From positions 4,342,501 to 4,406,500 of the forward strand of contig JAVTVX010000030.1 in NCBI GenBank assembly GCA_033439265.1: DNA of 64,000 nucleotides, written 5' to 3'. This document shows, piece after piece, positions 1 through 11,832 of the stretch. Origin of the DNA: Dillenia suffruticosa (taxonomy: Eukaryota; Streptophyta; Magnoliopsida; Dilleniales; Dilleniaceae). The first letter of the stretch is position 1. Every line of letters begins with the position of its first letter. Below the pieces are notes generated by a model. It was not told the origin of the DNA. It saw only the letters and a program-made list of their open reading frames with translations, and made no database searches. A program made the translations under genes and the position numbers.

Positions 1-2285
1 GTCTTCTCGTAGTCAATACTCTTGGTATGCGTGTAACCATTGGCTATTAGATGAGTTTTATATCTCTCTATCGATTTGTTAGTCTTTTATTTTTCTTTAT
101 TTTGAGAACTCACTTGTCTCCAATGACATTTTTATCATCAGGTAAATCAACTAAATCTTAGATCCAACTAATTTTCATTGATTCCATCTCTTCATCTATG
201 GTTTTTAATCAATGGTTTTTCGCAGAACTCTTAAGAGTCTCCTGAACTGTTTTAAACTCCTCATCATACTTAGGAGTAACAATAAAGGTCTCACCCTCAA
301 TTGAAAAATGACATTTATGTACATGTCCTTGACTGATCCTATGAGGAGGGGGAACCCTATCACCTTTACATTGATCATTCCCACTAGAACCAAGATCCTA
401 ACGGGTTCTTGGATCCAGCTACTGGACTTAGCTGAGCCACTAGGTCCATCCATTTTATAAAATATAAAGTTTTGATCAATTTCACCTTTTTTAAGGAAAT
501 CATTTTCAAGAAAAGTGATATCACAAAACTAAATCTCAGTAACAGTGTTGTCCTTATACTCACCTAAAAACACATGCCATTTGGAGTGTTTTGAATATCT
601 TATAAAGATACCCTTCTTTTCTCATTGGTCTAGTATGGATGCGAGAAATCGTGAATATAAACGGTATAATCCTATAATTTCAAGTGACTAAGGTCGGCTA
701 CCTTCCTGTCAAAACTCGTATGGGGCATTGACTATAGATTTCGTTGGACCACGGTTAAGGATATAAACAGCAGTCAATAATGTATCTCTTCAATAAAAAA
801 TGGACAAATTATCCTGCAACATCATAAAGTTTACCATCTTCAACAAAATCGTATTCATTCTTTCGATTATTCCGTTCTACTAGGGAATAGTAGGAATAGT
901 CAATTGTCTCCTAATATTCTTTTCAAAACATAATTCGCTGAATTATTCAAACAAATATTCGCTCCCTTGATCGGTTTTGAGAGTTTTTATTCTCAATTCT
1001 AATTGATTTTTAATTTCGCTAAAAAATCTTTTTAAACACTCCAATATCTCAAATTTGTATGAGATCAAATAGATATAACCAAAATGCGTATAATCGTCTA
1101 TAAATGTATTAAATTACGTAACTCCATTTCGTGCGCTCACATTCATAAGTCTACAAATATTGGAGTGAATCAATTGCAATGGAGTCTCAGATCTCAATGT
1201 CTTTCTAAATAGTTTCCTTATTGCTTTGCCGAAAAAGGCAAAACTCACATAGGATAAATTAACCCTGATTAGCAGGCCTACTAGGCCACTTGCAACTAAC
1301 CGAATTATTCTCTCTTACCATATGTAGCCATGTCTACTATATGGTAACATCATCAACTACACTATTAGATATAAAGACAATAAAAAATAAATAAGAATTA
1401 CCGCGAAAAGGAATCACATCCGGTGCATATAGTCTATCATGGACTAAACCAGAACAAACCAATGAACTACCATAGAAAACAGAAACACTAGAATTTTTCA
1501 AAAAAACATAATATTCTAAACGATTTAGACAAAGTACAAATATGAGTTTTATCAAATCTCGGAAGCATATAGAATTTCATGTAAATACAAGATTTGAGTA
1601 TTTCGCAACACTAGTTTGCATGAATAATCCCTTTGGTAGTCACAAATGCTCCACTCCCCACGTATAATCTCTTCGCATAGGGATTCAGTCAGAAGAACTT
1701 TACGTACATGCTCCTGTCGCAAATTACATTCTCAATGGCTCTTGATTCTAAAATCCACAAAGGAGACGAGTTGGTGAATATCACAGTAAATGATATAAAT
1801 CTCAAATCATATAAAGAAAAATGACATATCTTTTACTCGCACCACTCACGAGCAAAATGCCCAAACTCACCACATACGTAACACTTGACCTAACTTTTAT
1901 CGAACTCTTTCTTTTTGCGCTTTTGTTTGTTATCAGTCTTGACAGATGGCTTCTTTTTGCTATGACCTTTGGTTATTTTGTCATATTTATGCCATTTATA
2001 CTTGGTACCTGGGAGCCTTTACTCGACTTCTCCACGAAAATGTGATCCAAAGCAGACCTTGCCACCTCTTGACGCTCCTTCTCATACTCATAGTGCCTAC
2101 ACACATCAATGAAAGTACGAATACTCTCAGTGTATGTGAGGTAAGTCTTAACAACTTTTCAGAAGTCTAATAGAGACTATATCACTCTCATTAATTGAAA
2201 CTCATTCAATATCAGTTTCCATATATTTTTCAAAAAAACGATCATACTCGATAAGTGCATAATATATTATTCTGACGATACCAAC
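1..2285 (-). mobile_element. Ty1/copia retrotransposon, broken internal region (gag to start of reverse transcriptase)
   Basis: Conceptual reading of the minus strand gives, from right to left, a gag C-terminus, a CCHC-type zinc knuckle near 1840-1890 (CYVCGEFGHFAREW, the last Cys replaced by Trp), an integrase core near 950-1120 (FIDDYTHFGYIYL and later KTLKTDQGSEY), and near 130-450 the linker into reverse transcriptase (DEEMESMK followed by DLVDLP). This is the gag-PR-IN-RT order of Ty1/copia. Many stops and frameshifts break every frame, so the element is dead. The rest of RT, RNase H and the 3' LTR would lie left of the window. Family assignment rests on motif recognition and lineage is not resolved. 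Confidence 0.8.
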
Positions 2286-3000
2286 TGTAATTAATCACTT
2301 AGATCGATAGATCTAAGTGTCAAGAATACATCTAGACTATTTGCATGTATCAATTAATTTTCTAACTCGACAAATCTATGGTTTTATGGTCGGTACGGTC
2401 GAAAATTTCGATCGGATTTTTCATGACCTAAACATGTTCAAAAAATATAACAAAAATTATTTTCATCATCGTTGGACTATAGGTATTCTCATGTTTTTTA
2501 AGAATTCACGAAATTCATTCGTGATCCAAATTTTAAATTTTATATCCTACACATTTTATAATTGAAAAAATTTTGAAATTTTTTAAAATAAATTTAACGT
2601 GATTTGATACCAATATTATATTTATTTTACACTAGCCGAAGCATGATAATTTTTGAAAAATTAAAAAATTCAATTTTGGGTGTACGTTAATAAATAAGTG
2701 TGGAAAATTTTGAAAACTATGAAACTTTTTTTGAACAATCTTAGAATCGGGATGATAACCACACAAATCGAGTTACCACTACAATATCATAACGTCATAA
2801 TTCTAAATTCGGTGATTTGAGAGGATGAAAAAAATTTCCTGTTTGAAATTTTTTGAATTTTCTTCAAACTTTCCATTGTTCTCACTTTAAATAATTTTTC
2901 TCTCAACCTCTTCTTTGATAATACATCATTTTTGCACTAACTCTCTCACACAAACATTAGAGAAGGTAATCCCTAATACGTTTAGTGTTCCTTACGTAAG
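2286..3000 (-). repeat. Putative 5' LTR of the left copia element (outer end uncertain)
   Basis: The internal region is preceded (minus strand) by a primer-binding-site-like stretch at about 2271-2284 reading TTGGTATCGTCAGAA, which resembles the initiator-Met tRNA complement used by plant copia elements. The base pair next to it (2286-2287) gives the TG/CA border expected of an LTR. The right-hand border is a guess, because the partner LTR is outside the window and no target duplication can be checked. Confidence 0.45.
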
Positions 3001-3106
3001 AGATCATCATGGAGAGTTGTAGAGATAATAGAATAACTTTCCACGTTTTAAAATTTAAAACTTTTTACTTTATGGTAAAATGCCACATACGTTGGCAAAT
3101 TTATTA

Positions 3107-3780
3107 ACAGAAACTTCAACCTTTTATCGTTTTTCATTTATGAAACTTTTTAAATATTATTTCAGTATTTTATAATGTTTTTCTTTTCGATTTTATATTT
3201 TATATTTTATATTTAGACTTTAATTTTATAAAAATAAAAATAAAAATATTAATTTAGGTTTTAATTAGCATTTTAAGGCTATTTAGATTAATTTTAGCGT
3301 TAATAATTAACTTTAGAAGTTATTTTATAATTTAGGTTTATTTTAATGAATTATTTATTTAATTAATTATAACTTTTATTTTTGATTTTATTTGTTTTAT
3401 AATTAGTGATTATATATTTGATCATTTTAAATTTTTATTATAAAATATAACTATTTTATTATTTCAATAAAATAATTAATATTTTAGAAATGTTTATATA
3501 TATATTTTTTTTATTTACACGTTTTACCTTTACAAAATACCATTTCCTTGTATCAATTCTAAAATGTTTTTATTTCTTCGTTTTCGTCTTTATGCAAACT
3601 AGATTAATAACATGCAAGGGAAAATTTTAATTGAAAAAAAAAGAAAGAGGTAGAAAATTAAATATAAGTATATGACTTAATAAGAAAAATGCATCAGAGA
3701 GATTCACCTTCACTGTATCACTTTTTATGATCATGAAAATCTTTTTACAATTTCTTTTTTAATATAAATAACAAAATTAT
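3107..3780 (+). repeat. Dispersed repeat, copy 1 (AT-rich, ~650 bp)
   Basis: Starts near ACAGAAACTTCA and runs through a long AT-rich block to a stretch reading TTCACCTTCACTGT. The same succession of sub-blocks recurs in the same orientation at about 7075-7720 with moderate divergence. No coding potential is seen. It may be a solo LTR, one LTR of a decayed element, or another non-coding transposon; no clear TG...CA ends were found. Confidence 0.75.
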
Positions 3781-4118
3781 TTACAAAATACTCATAGATC
3801 ATTTTATTCCGCAATCTTGTTTTCAAAATCTCCATTGTTGAGTAATTTTTGAACTCTTTTGAGAAAATTGCTTTTGATTAAGAAAAAAAAATTGATTTTA
3901 TAAAATTGTGTTATTATTTGAATGATCGCTAACTTTTTTCTTTTAAAAAAGAGCCAATTGTCTTTCGTTTTATAACTGATTTTTTGTCTCTCTTTGGGTT
4001 TCTTAACAAGAAAAAAAAAAAAACCAAAAGTCAGTAGAGAAAAAAGTCGAGATAAAAATTTGAGTGAAAAAAAAAACTCCTTATTTTTATTAAATTAGGG
4101 TTAAACTTTTTATTGAAG

Positions 4119-4310
4119 AGAGGGTTACTATATATAGATTTCAAAGTATAATTCGGACAAAATATTCTGACTATTAAATTTATTAAAAATAGAGAATATC
4201 ACATTTACCTTAAAAGAGGGTTACTATATATAGATTTCAAAGCATAACTTGAACAAAATTCTCTTACTATTAAATTTATTAAAAATAGAGAATATCACAT
4301 TTACCTTATA
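4119..4310 (+). repeat. Tandem duplication, two 96-bp units
   Basis: Units 4119-4214 and 4215-4310 share AGAGGGTTACTATATATAG at the start and ATCACATTTACCTTA at the end, with only a few mismatches between them. Non-coding and AT-rich. Confidence 0.85.
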
Positions 4311-7074
4311 TAATTGATAGAATATTTAATATATCTAAATCATAAAGATAAAATATCTTCATTATGATAGCCAACCTTTTTTTCCTTCTTGGAGACAATT
4401 TATAGATAGACACAGAGAATAAAAATATCATTTTTAGAAAGGTAAAAATGTAATAATAATATATTTTTTAAAATTATGTTTCATATATATAATATATATA
4501 TATATATATATACATATGTATTTTAAATTTCCGGATGTTCTCATCAGACTCCACAAAATCCAATTATCAAATATAATATTGTTTTAAAATTTTAAAATAC
4601 AAAAATTGTATTATTTTAAATATTTAGAGGGATCACAACTTTTTTTTGTCCCAAAATTTAAAATTTAAAATTTTATGAAAAAAATTCAAAAGTCTTGTGC
4701 GGCATGCCCCTCCAAGACCATAGGTGGCTTTGCTTCTTTATGTATTCATGATTTATACCTTTTATATGTAATATTAGATATAACAGTTATTTATATCGAA
4801 TCACTCGATCTTATATCTTTATGTGAATAATATAATAATATATTTATCTATTTAATAAAAAATATAAATATACATAAATAAAGACATAAAAAATCATAAT
4901 TTTTAGGATATATAAGAAATGTTTTTAAAATATAAATACAATTCCAGCATATCTTTCGCGGGATGTGAATTCCCAACCAAGAATAGTTGACTTGGTAATA
5001 TTGGTTTGGTTTTTTCGATATGGTCCAATGTGCTTAGTTTTGCACTTGGAGTGCCAAAGCGGATAACGTTAAACGCACGAGTTACTTGCACGTAAAGATA
5101 AGAAAGAGTATGACTTGGAAAGATAAAGATAGTATTCATACCAACATTTAACGAGAAAAATATTAATATTTTACATTAAAAATCGAGCTTGAAGTCTTAA
5201 TAATGGTAAAAAATAACGTTGGAAGAGTTCTCTCTCGATTGGGATCTGATAGCAGATCGGTCGAAATTATTCGGAATAAAACTCTGAATACTCAACGGTA
5301 GAACAAATTTAAGAGACCAAAAAAAAAAAAAGGGGATAGGAGTCATCACCGCCAATCATCCCTTGGAGTAAAAACAAAAACCAAAATAACAAATAAAATA
5401 CAGATACAAAATACAAATATATATGTTTGAGAATTAAAATTTTGACACATACTCATCAAAAAGGTTTAAAATCCTCTATAACAAGGTTTCAGTTGAACCT
5501 TATTTCATTTTTTTCTTTTTTTTTTTTCTTTTTTTTGGCTATTACTAAACAAAAGGAAAAAAGGGTATACATATTTATGCAAGAAGTATGATGTACGTGC
5601 AAAATGCAGCTGACACGTGAAAACATTAACAACTCGACAATTCTCGTAGTCACATTCAAATGGTAAAGAGTTGTTATTTAAGAATCTTTCTAAAAATCTA
5701 ATATTCGAACTTTTAAATACGAATATTTTTATAATTTTCATAAATTCAATTTAATTAAAAATTAATAACTAGTCAACCAAACGAGCAACCTTTAGCTTAA
5801 GGAAAAAGAAACGAAGGGCCAACTTTTGAATAAGGCTAAATAGTCGTGCTATGTGCTTAGCATCATAGGTCAAACTATATTATAATAGTGATTAAGGAAT
5901 ATTTTTATTATGTATAAATATAATTACACTCGATTTTTTTTTAATATTTGAATAGCGAAATAAGATTGTTTAATTATCCTTGCATTAAAAGGGTTTGATG
6001 GACTTATATTTCGTTTATAGGAAGTTTAATTTAAATATATATAATTGAACTGCAAAAATAAAATAATACCCAAGAAATTAGTAGTTATTATTTTGAACCA
6101 CCCATTGAGTTTTGCCCTCCATTACTTGTTGCAGGCCGAAGTAGGCCAGCATCCAAATGCCCACCTCATGCGCTGGTCCCCTGTTGAGGTCTATTAAGGA
6201 GAAAAATCTTGTGGCTCAGAAAAAAGGGGAGAAGAAACTTGTGTATATATGCAAAAGTAGAAGTCAATGGGCGTAGCAAGGAGAATAAGTTCTAAATTTA
6301 AATCATGAGAATAGATAAATAAAATTTATAAAAGTTAATCCTTTTATGAAAGGTTCTGTTATATTTAAATTAAATTAATCAAATAAAATTTAGATGTCGA
6401 TAAGAAAAATGTAAAAGTACGATGTCATTTGTTCTTATTGAATCATGGCATTCAGGAACATCTTTTGTTTTGGCCTCTTTTTGGTCATGGTTGGCTTAAG
6501 GTAGGTAAGAAAGAGGGAACACCGTACCAGCAAATTGTCCTCAAGGATACAAAAAGATTTTTTTTTTTTTTTTTTCATTATATATGCCGGTGGTACTTGT
6601 GGTTGAACCGGGCAAAGAAATATAAAATTAGATGGAGAAATAAAACGGGTGAATTTGTGGGGAAAATATAGAAAGAGGGGTTTTGGGTAATTATTGAATA
6701 TTTTTTTTATTCTAATATCAATCTTATTTCCTTAAATTTTTTCCAAATGAATTTGTAATTTGAAACTCTAATTAATGTAATCAATAGACAGTTAGTTTAA
6801 TGGGATATGATACTAAATCTTTTATATAAGTTTTCGATTTTAATTCGCGATTTGAGTATGAAAAAAATTATATTGGGAGGATAGTTTTTTTAAATGGGTT
6901 ACTGTAAGTTTCGAATCAAATTAATCAGAATATAATTTTGAATACCTATTGATATAGTATTAAAAAAAAAAAAGAAACACTAATTAGTGTGTTTTTTAAT
7001 TGTTAGTAACACCAGAGACATGAGTATTCCTTATGCATTTTTTAGGCTTAAGGCTGAAAGCTCACTGCGATGCA
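4311..7074. other. AT-rich intergenic DNA, no gene seen
   Basis: Contains a short TA microsatellite near 4490-4512, several poly-A/T runs (for example 5319-5331 and 6560-6576) and only short frames with no recognisable protein. Small plus-strand frames near 6430-6670 run through homopolymers and look random. Confidence 0.7.
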
Positions 7075-7720
7075 CAGAAACTTCATCCCACTATCGTCCA
7101 TTTCCGAAACATTTTTCAATATTATTTCAATATTTTATGGTGTTTTTCTTTTAAAATTTTAAATTATTTATTTATTATTTAGAAATTTATTTTATAATTT
7201 CATATTTAATTTTAGAAAAAATAAAATAAAATAAAATAAAAATATTAATGTAGTTTTTAATTAGTATTTTAAGGTTATGTAGATTAATTTTAGACTTAAT
7301 AATTAAGGTTGGAAATTATTTTATAATTTATGTCTGGTTTAATGATTTATTTATTTAATTAATTATAACTTTTATTTTTGATTTTATTTATTTTATAAAT
7401 AATGATAGCATGTTTGATCATTTTGGATTTTTATTATAAAAAAATTGTTATTTTATTATTTCAATAAAATAATTAATATTTAAAAATTCTTGTATTTTTT
7501 ATATTTACTTGTTTTTTCACATTTTCGTTTTCAAAATACTATTTTCCTATATTATTTCATACCTATTTCCGTTTTCTCTTTTCCGTTTGCATCCAACTTA
7601 GGTTACTAACGTACCGTGAAAACATTTAACTGAGGAAAAATGCATGAGATTCACCTTCACTGTTTCACTTTTCATGATCACGAAAATCCTTTCAGTTATT
7701 TTTTTTTTCAATAAGATTTT
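7075..7720 (+). repeat. Dispersed repeat, copy 2
   Basis: Direct-orientation homologue of the repeat at 3107-3780, sharing ACAGAAACTTCA at the left, the AT-rich core with TTATTTCAATAAAATAATTA, and TTCACCTTCACTGTTTCACT at the right. The two copies are about 4 kb apart, start to start, and could be the LTRs of one very old non-coding element, but this is not shown. Confidence 0.75.
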
Positions 7721-8600
7721 TTTTAAAATCCGATTTAACATAGACATTGTATCTGCATGTCTCACAAGTTGGGTCTGGCATTTATACTCTGAGCCTTCCA
7801 ACCGCATGAAGTTGCCTTACTGTGACATCTAATGCAATGAATAAGTCTGCAGAGAGCCATATTCAATGCTGCTTTGAGATATTCTAAGACCTTTATGAGA
7901 TATGGTCATCTCCTCTGTGAACATAACCTTGCACGTTGCACCATATACTCTAAGTTTGATTGTCATTAAATGGTTAGGGATGGATTGGCTTTTCTTCCAT
8001 TAGGAGAGGACTTGGCCACGATCTTGTCACCGACATGGTGAACGAGGAGAAGACGGTGAGTGAATGACTTAGAAAAAAACCATGTCAGTTCTAAAAGCAG
8101 AACCATTTTGGTCTAGAACTAAAACCAAACCAAAACCCTCCGATTTTGATATCAGAGTTAGAATGGTTGTTCCAATTCTAATTCTTTTTGGCCAAACCAT
8201 AAACGTTCGATTCTGATTCATTTCTATTTGGCTTTGGAGCATTGGGTATTTTTATGCGTGCTCCTATATGCTTTAATTTTTGTAATTCAGGATTTACAGT
8301 CATTACTGTTTGTTGGATGGAATTAAGCATTGCCACTATTGCGCCTTAGTCGCAAGTTTTTTTGTTACACAAAGATTTGAACCCTGGATCTCAGGGTTAG
8401 GAGAGGGGGATTATGACCACCAGACTGTACCCTTGGAGACAAATAAAGAACCCTGGATCTTAGTCGCCATGTTCATGTTACATGGTAACATTTACTAATT
8501 GCAATTAATATAATAATGGGTGGGGGAGTGGGTGCGAGGTTAAGGAGGTGGTGAATGAGGAAAAGAACCAAGAGATGATGGTAATTCCAATATTTATTGA
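7721..8600. other. Intergenic, no gene seen
   Basis: Short open frames only. Around 8365-8460 a phrase resembling repetitive plant DNA (TTTGAACCCTGGATCTCAGG) occurs, with CCCTGGATCT repeated near 8450, but no defined element could be drawn. Confidence 0.5.
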
Positions 8601-8737
8601 ATTGATATTTCAAATGGCTACGAAGTACAAATAAAGCCTTAAAGCTAGACATATAAGCTCATTTATTTCCATTTATTCAATTCATTGCATTTTACTGCAC
8701 AGATCGCTCCAATCAAAAGCATGTTGGTGGCTCTTCT

Positions 8738-8782
8738 TCAAGGCCTGCATTGAGTAAAACGAAGGCAGGTGAGTGCTCTTTG

Positions 8783-8837
<55 letters not shown>

Positions 8838-9205
8838 TCTTACAGCTTGGAGCAATCGTAGTTCTTGTCAATTGGAGGCAGACTGACAGAGACACCACAC
8901 TTCTTTGGAATTTCAGGGATGCGAGAAGTATCATAAGATCCAATACCGCCAAGTGCTTGCTTAACACAGTTGCATATAGCTTGCCTGTCGCCTTTGCTCT
9001 TAGCTTGACCAGCAAGGCTTTTAACGCCATTACAACAAGCAGCCGATGGCTTAGGGTCATTACTACTTCTGATATAGCTAAGGCATGGAGCCAGATCAGT
9101 ATTGACCGTCCCACACGACGGTGTATTCTCGCTCTCATTCTCACCATTGGCGGCATAACTTGAAGCTACCAAGAGAAAAGCCAAAAATCCACCGACCCAC
9201 TTCAT
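8738..9205 (-). CDS. Nonspecific lipid-transfer protein, type 1
   Basis: Small secreted protein (about 122 residues) that binds acyl lipids in the apoplast or cell wall; the family is linked to cuticle formation and defence. A hydrophobic signal peptide covers residues 1 to about 19 (MKWVGGFLAFLLVASSYA). The eight-cysteine motif C-C-CC-CXC-C-C is complete, at residues 31, 41, 57, 58, 78, 80, 103 and 118. The first ATG in frame is at 9205; further-upstream codons lack ATG. Exon 1 (9205-8844) could simply run into TAA at 8842-8840 after CSKL. However, CT|GTAAGA at that point and AATGCAG at 8750-8745 predict a 99-nt intron and a 7-nt last exon (8744-8738) giving CSKLP and TGA, the usual place for the LTP1 intron. 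About ten extra residues precede the first Cys after the predicted signal cleavage. Confidence 0.93.
8786..8835 (+). repeat. (GA)n microsatellite inside the LTP intron
   Basis: About 25 GA units. Read on the LTP (minus) strand it is a CT tract that occupies half of the predicted 99-nt terminal intron. Confidence 0.97.
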
Positions 9206-9312
9206 GGTTTTCAGTTCTAGGATGCCTTGTTCGCAACTGTTGCTCAAATGTTTCAGGTCTGTGGTGTGTGATCAGATGCTTTGCGGTGAGGATTGGGAAG
9301 AAAAGAGGCAGA

Positions 9313-9320
9313 CTTATATA
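9313..9320 (-). promoter_or_regulatory. TATA box of the lipid-transfer protein gene
   Basis: Minus strand reads CTATATAAG about 110 bp upstream of the chosen ATG, a typical spacing for a plant TATA box plus a short leader. Confidence 0.7.
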
Positions 9321-9321
9321 G

Positions 9322-9935
9322 GAATACTAAGCAGTGGTTAGCTTATTGGGCATTCTCACTCTTAGTATCACGAAGGTTTCGTGATGATATTTGAGTGCTG
9401 ATAGCATGTTTGGCATACCGTAATCTCAACTTTCGTGTCGTGTGACGACTGCCTTTGCTGCAAGGCCAGTATTTGTATGATCATTGACATGGATTACAAG
9501 AAAGTGCTAACTGGGAAGGCTGTTTTGATGTTAAAGAACTAAGTACATGTGCCTGTAATAGAAAGATCTTCGATTTGAAAATGATGCTTACCTGCCTCGC
9601 ACAGCCTTTCTCCATGCTAGAAATTTTGGTGAAACAGCACTTGAGCCACAGCCACACAACCGGAAGGTGGGGTGCTTTGTAGAGGCAACATTTAATTCTA
9701 ACTCCTCGAATCAAAAGTCTTAAGCAGTTAAACTGGCTGATATCCATTAGAGAATAAAAGATCTTTAAATATAAAAGCAATCATTGCAACCAAATTTATG
9801 AAAGAAGTCCAAAACAACTTGCACTATGCGGTACTAAATTGATTTGGCATATACACGTAACCTATGCTGGTAATATTTACATCATGTCGGTATTTTTCAA
9901 TTTTTTTTCTTTTTTAACATTTGAATGAATTATCA
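9322..9935. other. Intergenic between the LTP promoter and the ATG6 3' end
   Basis: No coding region recognised. It would hold the LTP upstream promoter and the 3' UTR of ATG6. A minus-strand frame at 9481-9780 has no family resemblance and no ATG support. Confidence 0.6.
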
Positions 9936-11784
9936 TCATGGGTTTGACAGGCCTCGGTAGTCAGTGGCTGGTTTTGTGTACAAAGAACTGACGCCTGGAA
10001 CCGCAGCATGTGAAGAAACCATAGCAGAAGGAGGCTGGAATTTTGTATTGCCAACAAACCAGTAAAGAGCCCATTTCAGATTGCAGAGAGTGTACTTGAG
10101 AGCTTTTGTCCAGCTTTCTTGTTTGTTGAAGCTTTGAGTTATGGAATAGTTTTCCACTCTGTCATTCTCAATCCTGCAACAGTTTACCAGATGAAATATA
10201 CAGACCAAAGGATATGGCAGATCAAATATTCAGTTTCTGGTTCTTTCTCCATGGCCATGCTTTACAATTCAATAATTATTAAAGATAATCGATACCTAGT
10301 ATCTCATTTCAGGAAGATATATGCCAAACTCAAGAACACTGTAGCCTTGCATCATGCAAAGGGACAAGGGACATCAAGAAGTATGACATATAGGTGAAGT
10401 GTAAGCACATTCCCAGTTATTGAAGTAACTTACTTGTAAGGCAGCTTAAAACATTTCTCAGGTGGTATGTTGTTTTCTTGATCCTTGGAATACGCAAACT
10501 CAGCAAAGTCTTTCAAACATGTCAGGAATAACGTCATTGCTTTGTCATATCGAGTGCTCCAAAACAAGTTCACCGGACCAAATCTAGCAAGATTGCCCCA
10601 GTTAGACATGTAAAATTCAATTAATTAATTAATTAACTAATAAAGATACGCAATTTGATTCCGGGATCTGAAAGGAAAATAATTATTCCTCCAAAGTCCA
10701 CATAAACTGCAATTAAAGTGGTTTTCTCTCTAGCCTTCATTACAAAAGAGAAAATAGTTCAACATTATATTTCATACTTACAGATCATAAGTATTGTTGT
10801 TAGTGTCCATAATCCGAGGGTAACTCCCCATGGGAAGAATCTTTATTCGATAACTGAAATTCAATAGATTAAGGAAATTTATAGGAAATCATCATTAAAT
10901 TTATGCAAAATGCAAGGAGAAGGCTGCGTACATATACGCCCAACTTTCCTTGACCCTCACACTAAGCTGGGGAGCATTTTGTCCACTAGGGGAGCCCTTT
11001 TTACAGGAAATCATCATTAAATTCATGCGAGGCAATATCAACTTTACATAATCATACTTCTAAGAGTACAAGTTTCAGCAAAGTAAGCAAAAAAAAAAAA
11101 AAAAAAAAAAAAAAACCCTAAAGCCGGTTAGTACTTTATGCATAGTGAAAACATAAATAAATGCTTTAGTGGCAGAGAGCTGTATGTTAGCCCAAAGCTG
11201 TATTTAGAGGAGCATTCACAGTTTGTGGTGGTTGGGTCAGCACCGCACATGAAGCGCAAAAACTTCAATTTTCAACAGAACTGAGTTTCCAACCCTACAT
11301 TCTCACACTTCATAAACTTCATGATTATCTTTTCAGATTTTCCCAACTTCCTATGACGTGATTATGATGGTCAGGATGCCAACTTCTATATATATATATA
11401 AAAACTAAACCTACCAGCAGAAAACAAAAGGAAGTTGAAAATATAAGAGAAATTCCGCTAATGGCTCTGGGAATAATATGATAGAAATTGGATAGGCATT
11501 CCATGCATTTTGACAAGTATGCAATAAAGGAAAGAAGATGAGGCTTAACAGTGCACAATCAGTGCCAAGAAAGAATTGACCCCCTACTTTTTATTTTAGA
11601 CAAAAAACCATTTTTCATGAGCTAGATTACATGACCTGATGCTATTTTACACTAGCAATAAAACAACATTTTCAAAAACACTAGGCCAAACAAAAATTTC
11701 ACCTTCCTCCACCTACTAAATAACCATTTTCCCACCAACCAAAATTAATTGGGAGGGAGGGAGGGAGGGAGGGAGGGAGGGAGG

Positions 11785-11832
<48 letters not shown>

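Noticed and set aside
6429..6671. 80-codon plus-strand frame with a poly-Phe run
   Set aside because: The Phe run is a poly-T tract; no signal peptide logic, no homologue recognised.
8713..9163. Long frames on both strands across the LTP locus
   Set aside because: They run through the GA microsatellite and are shadows of the eight-cysteine LTP frame.
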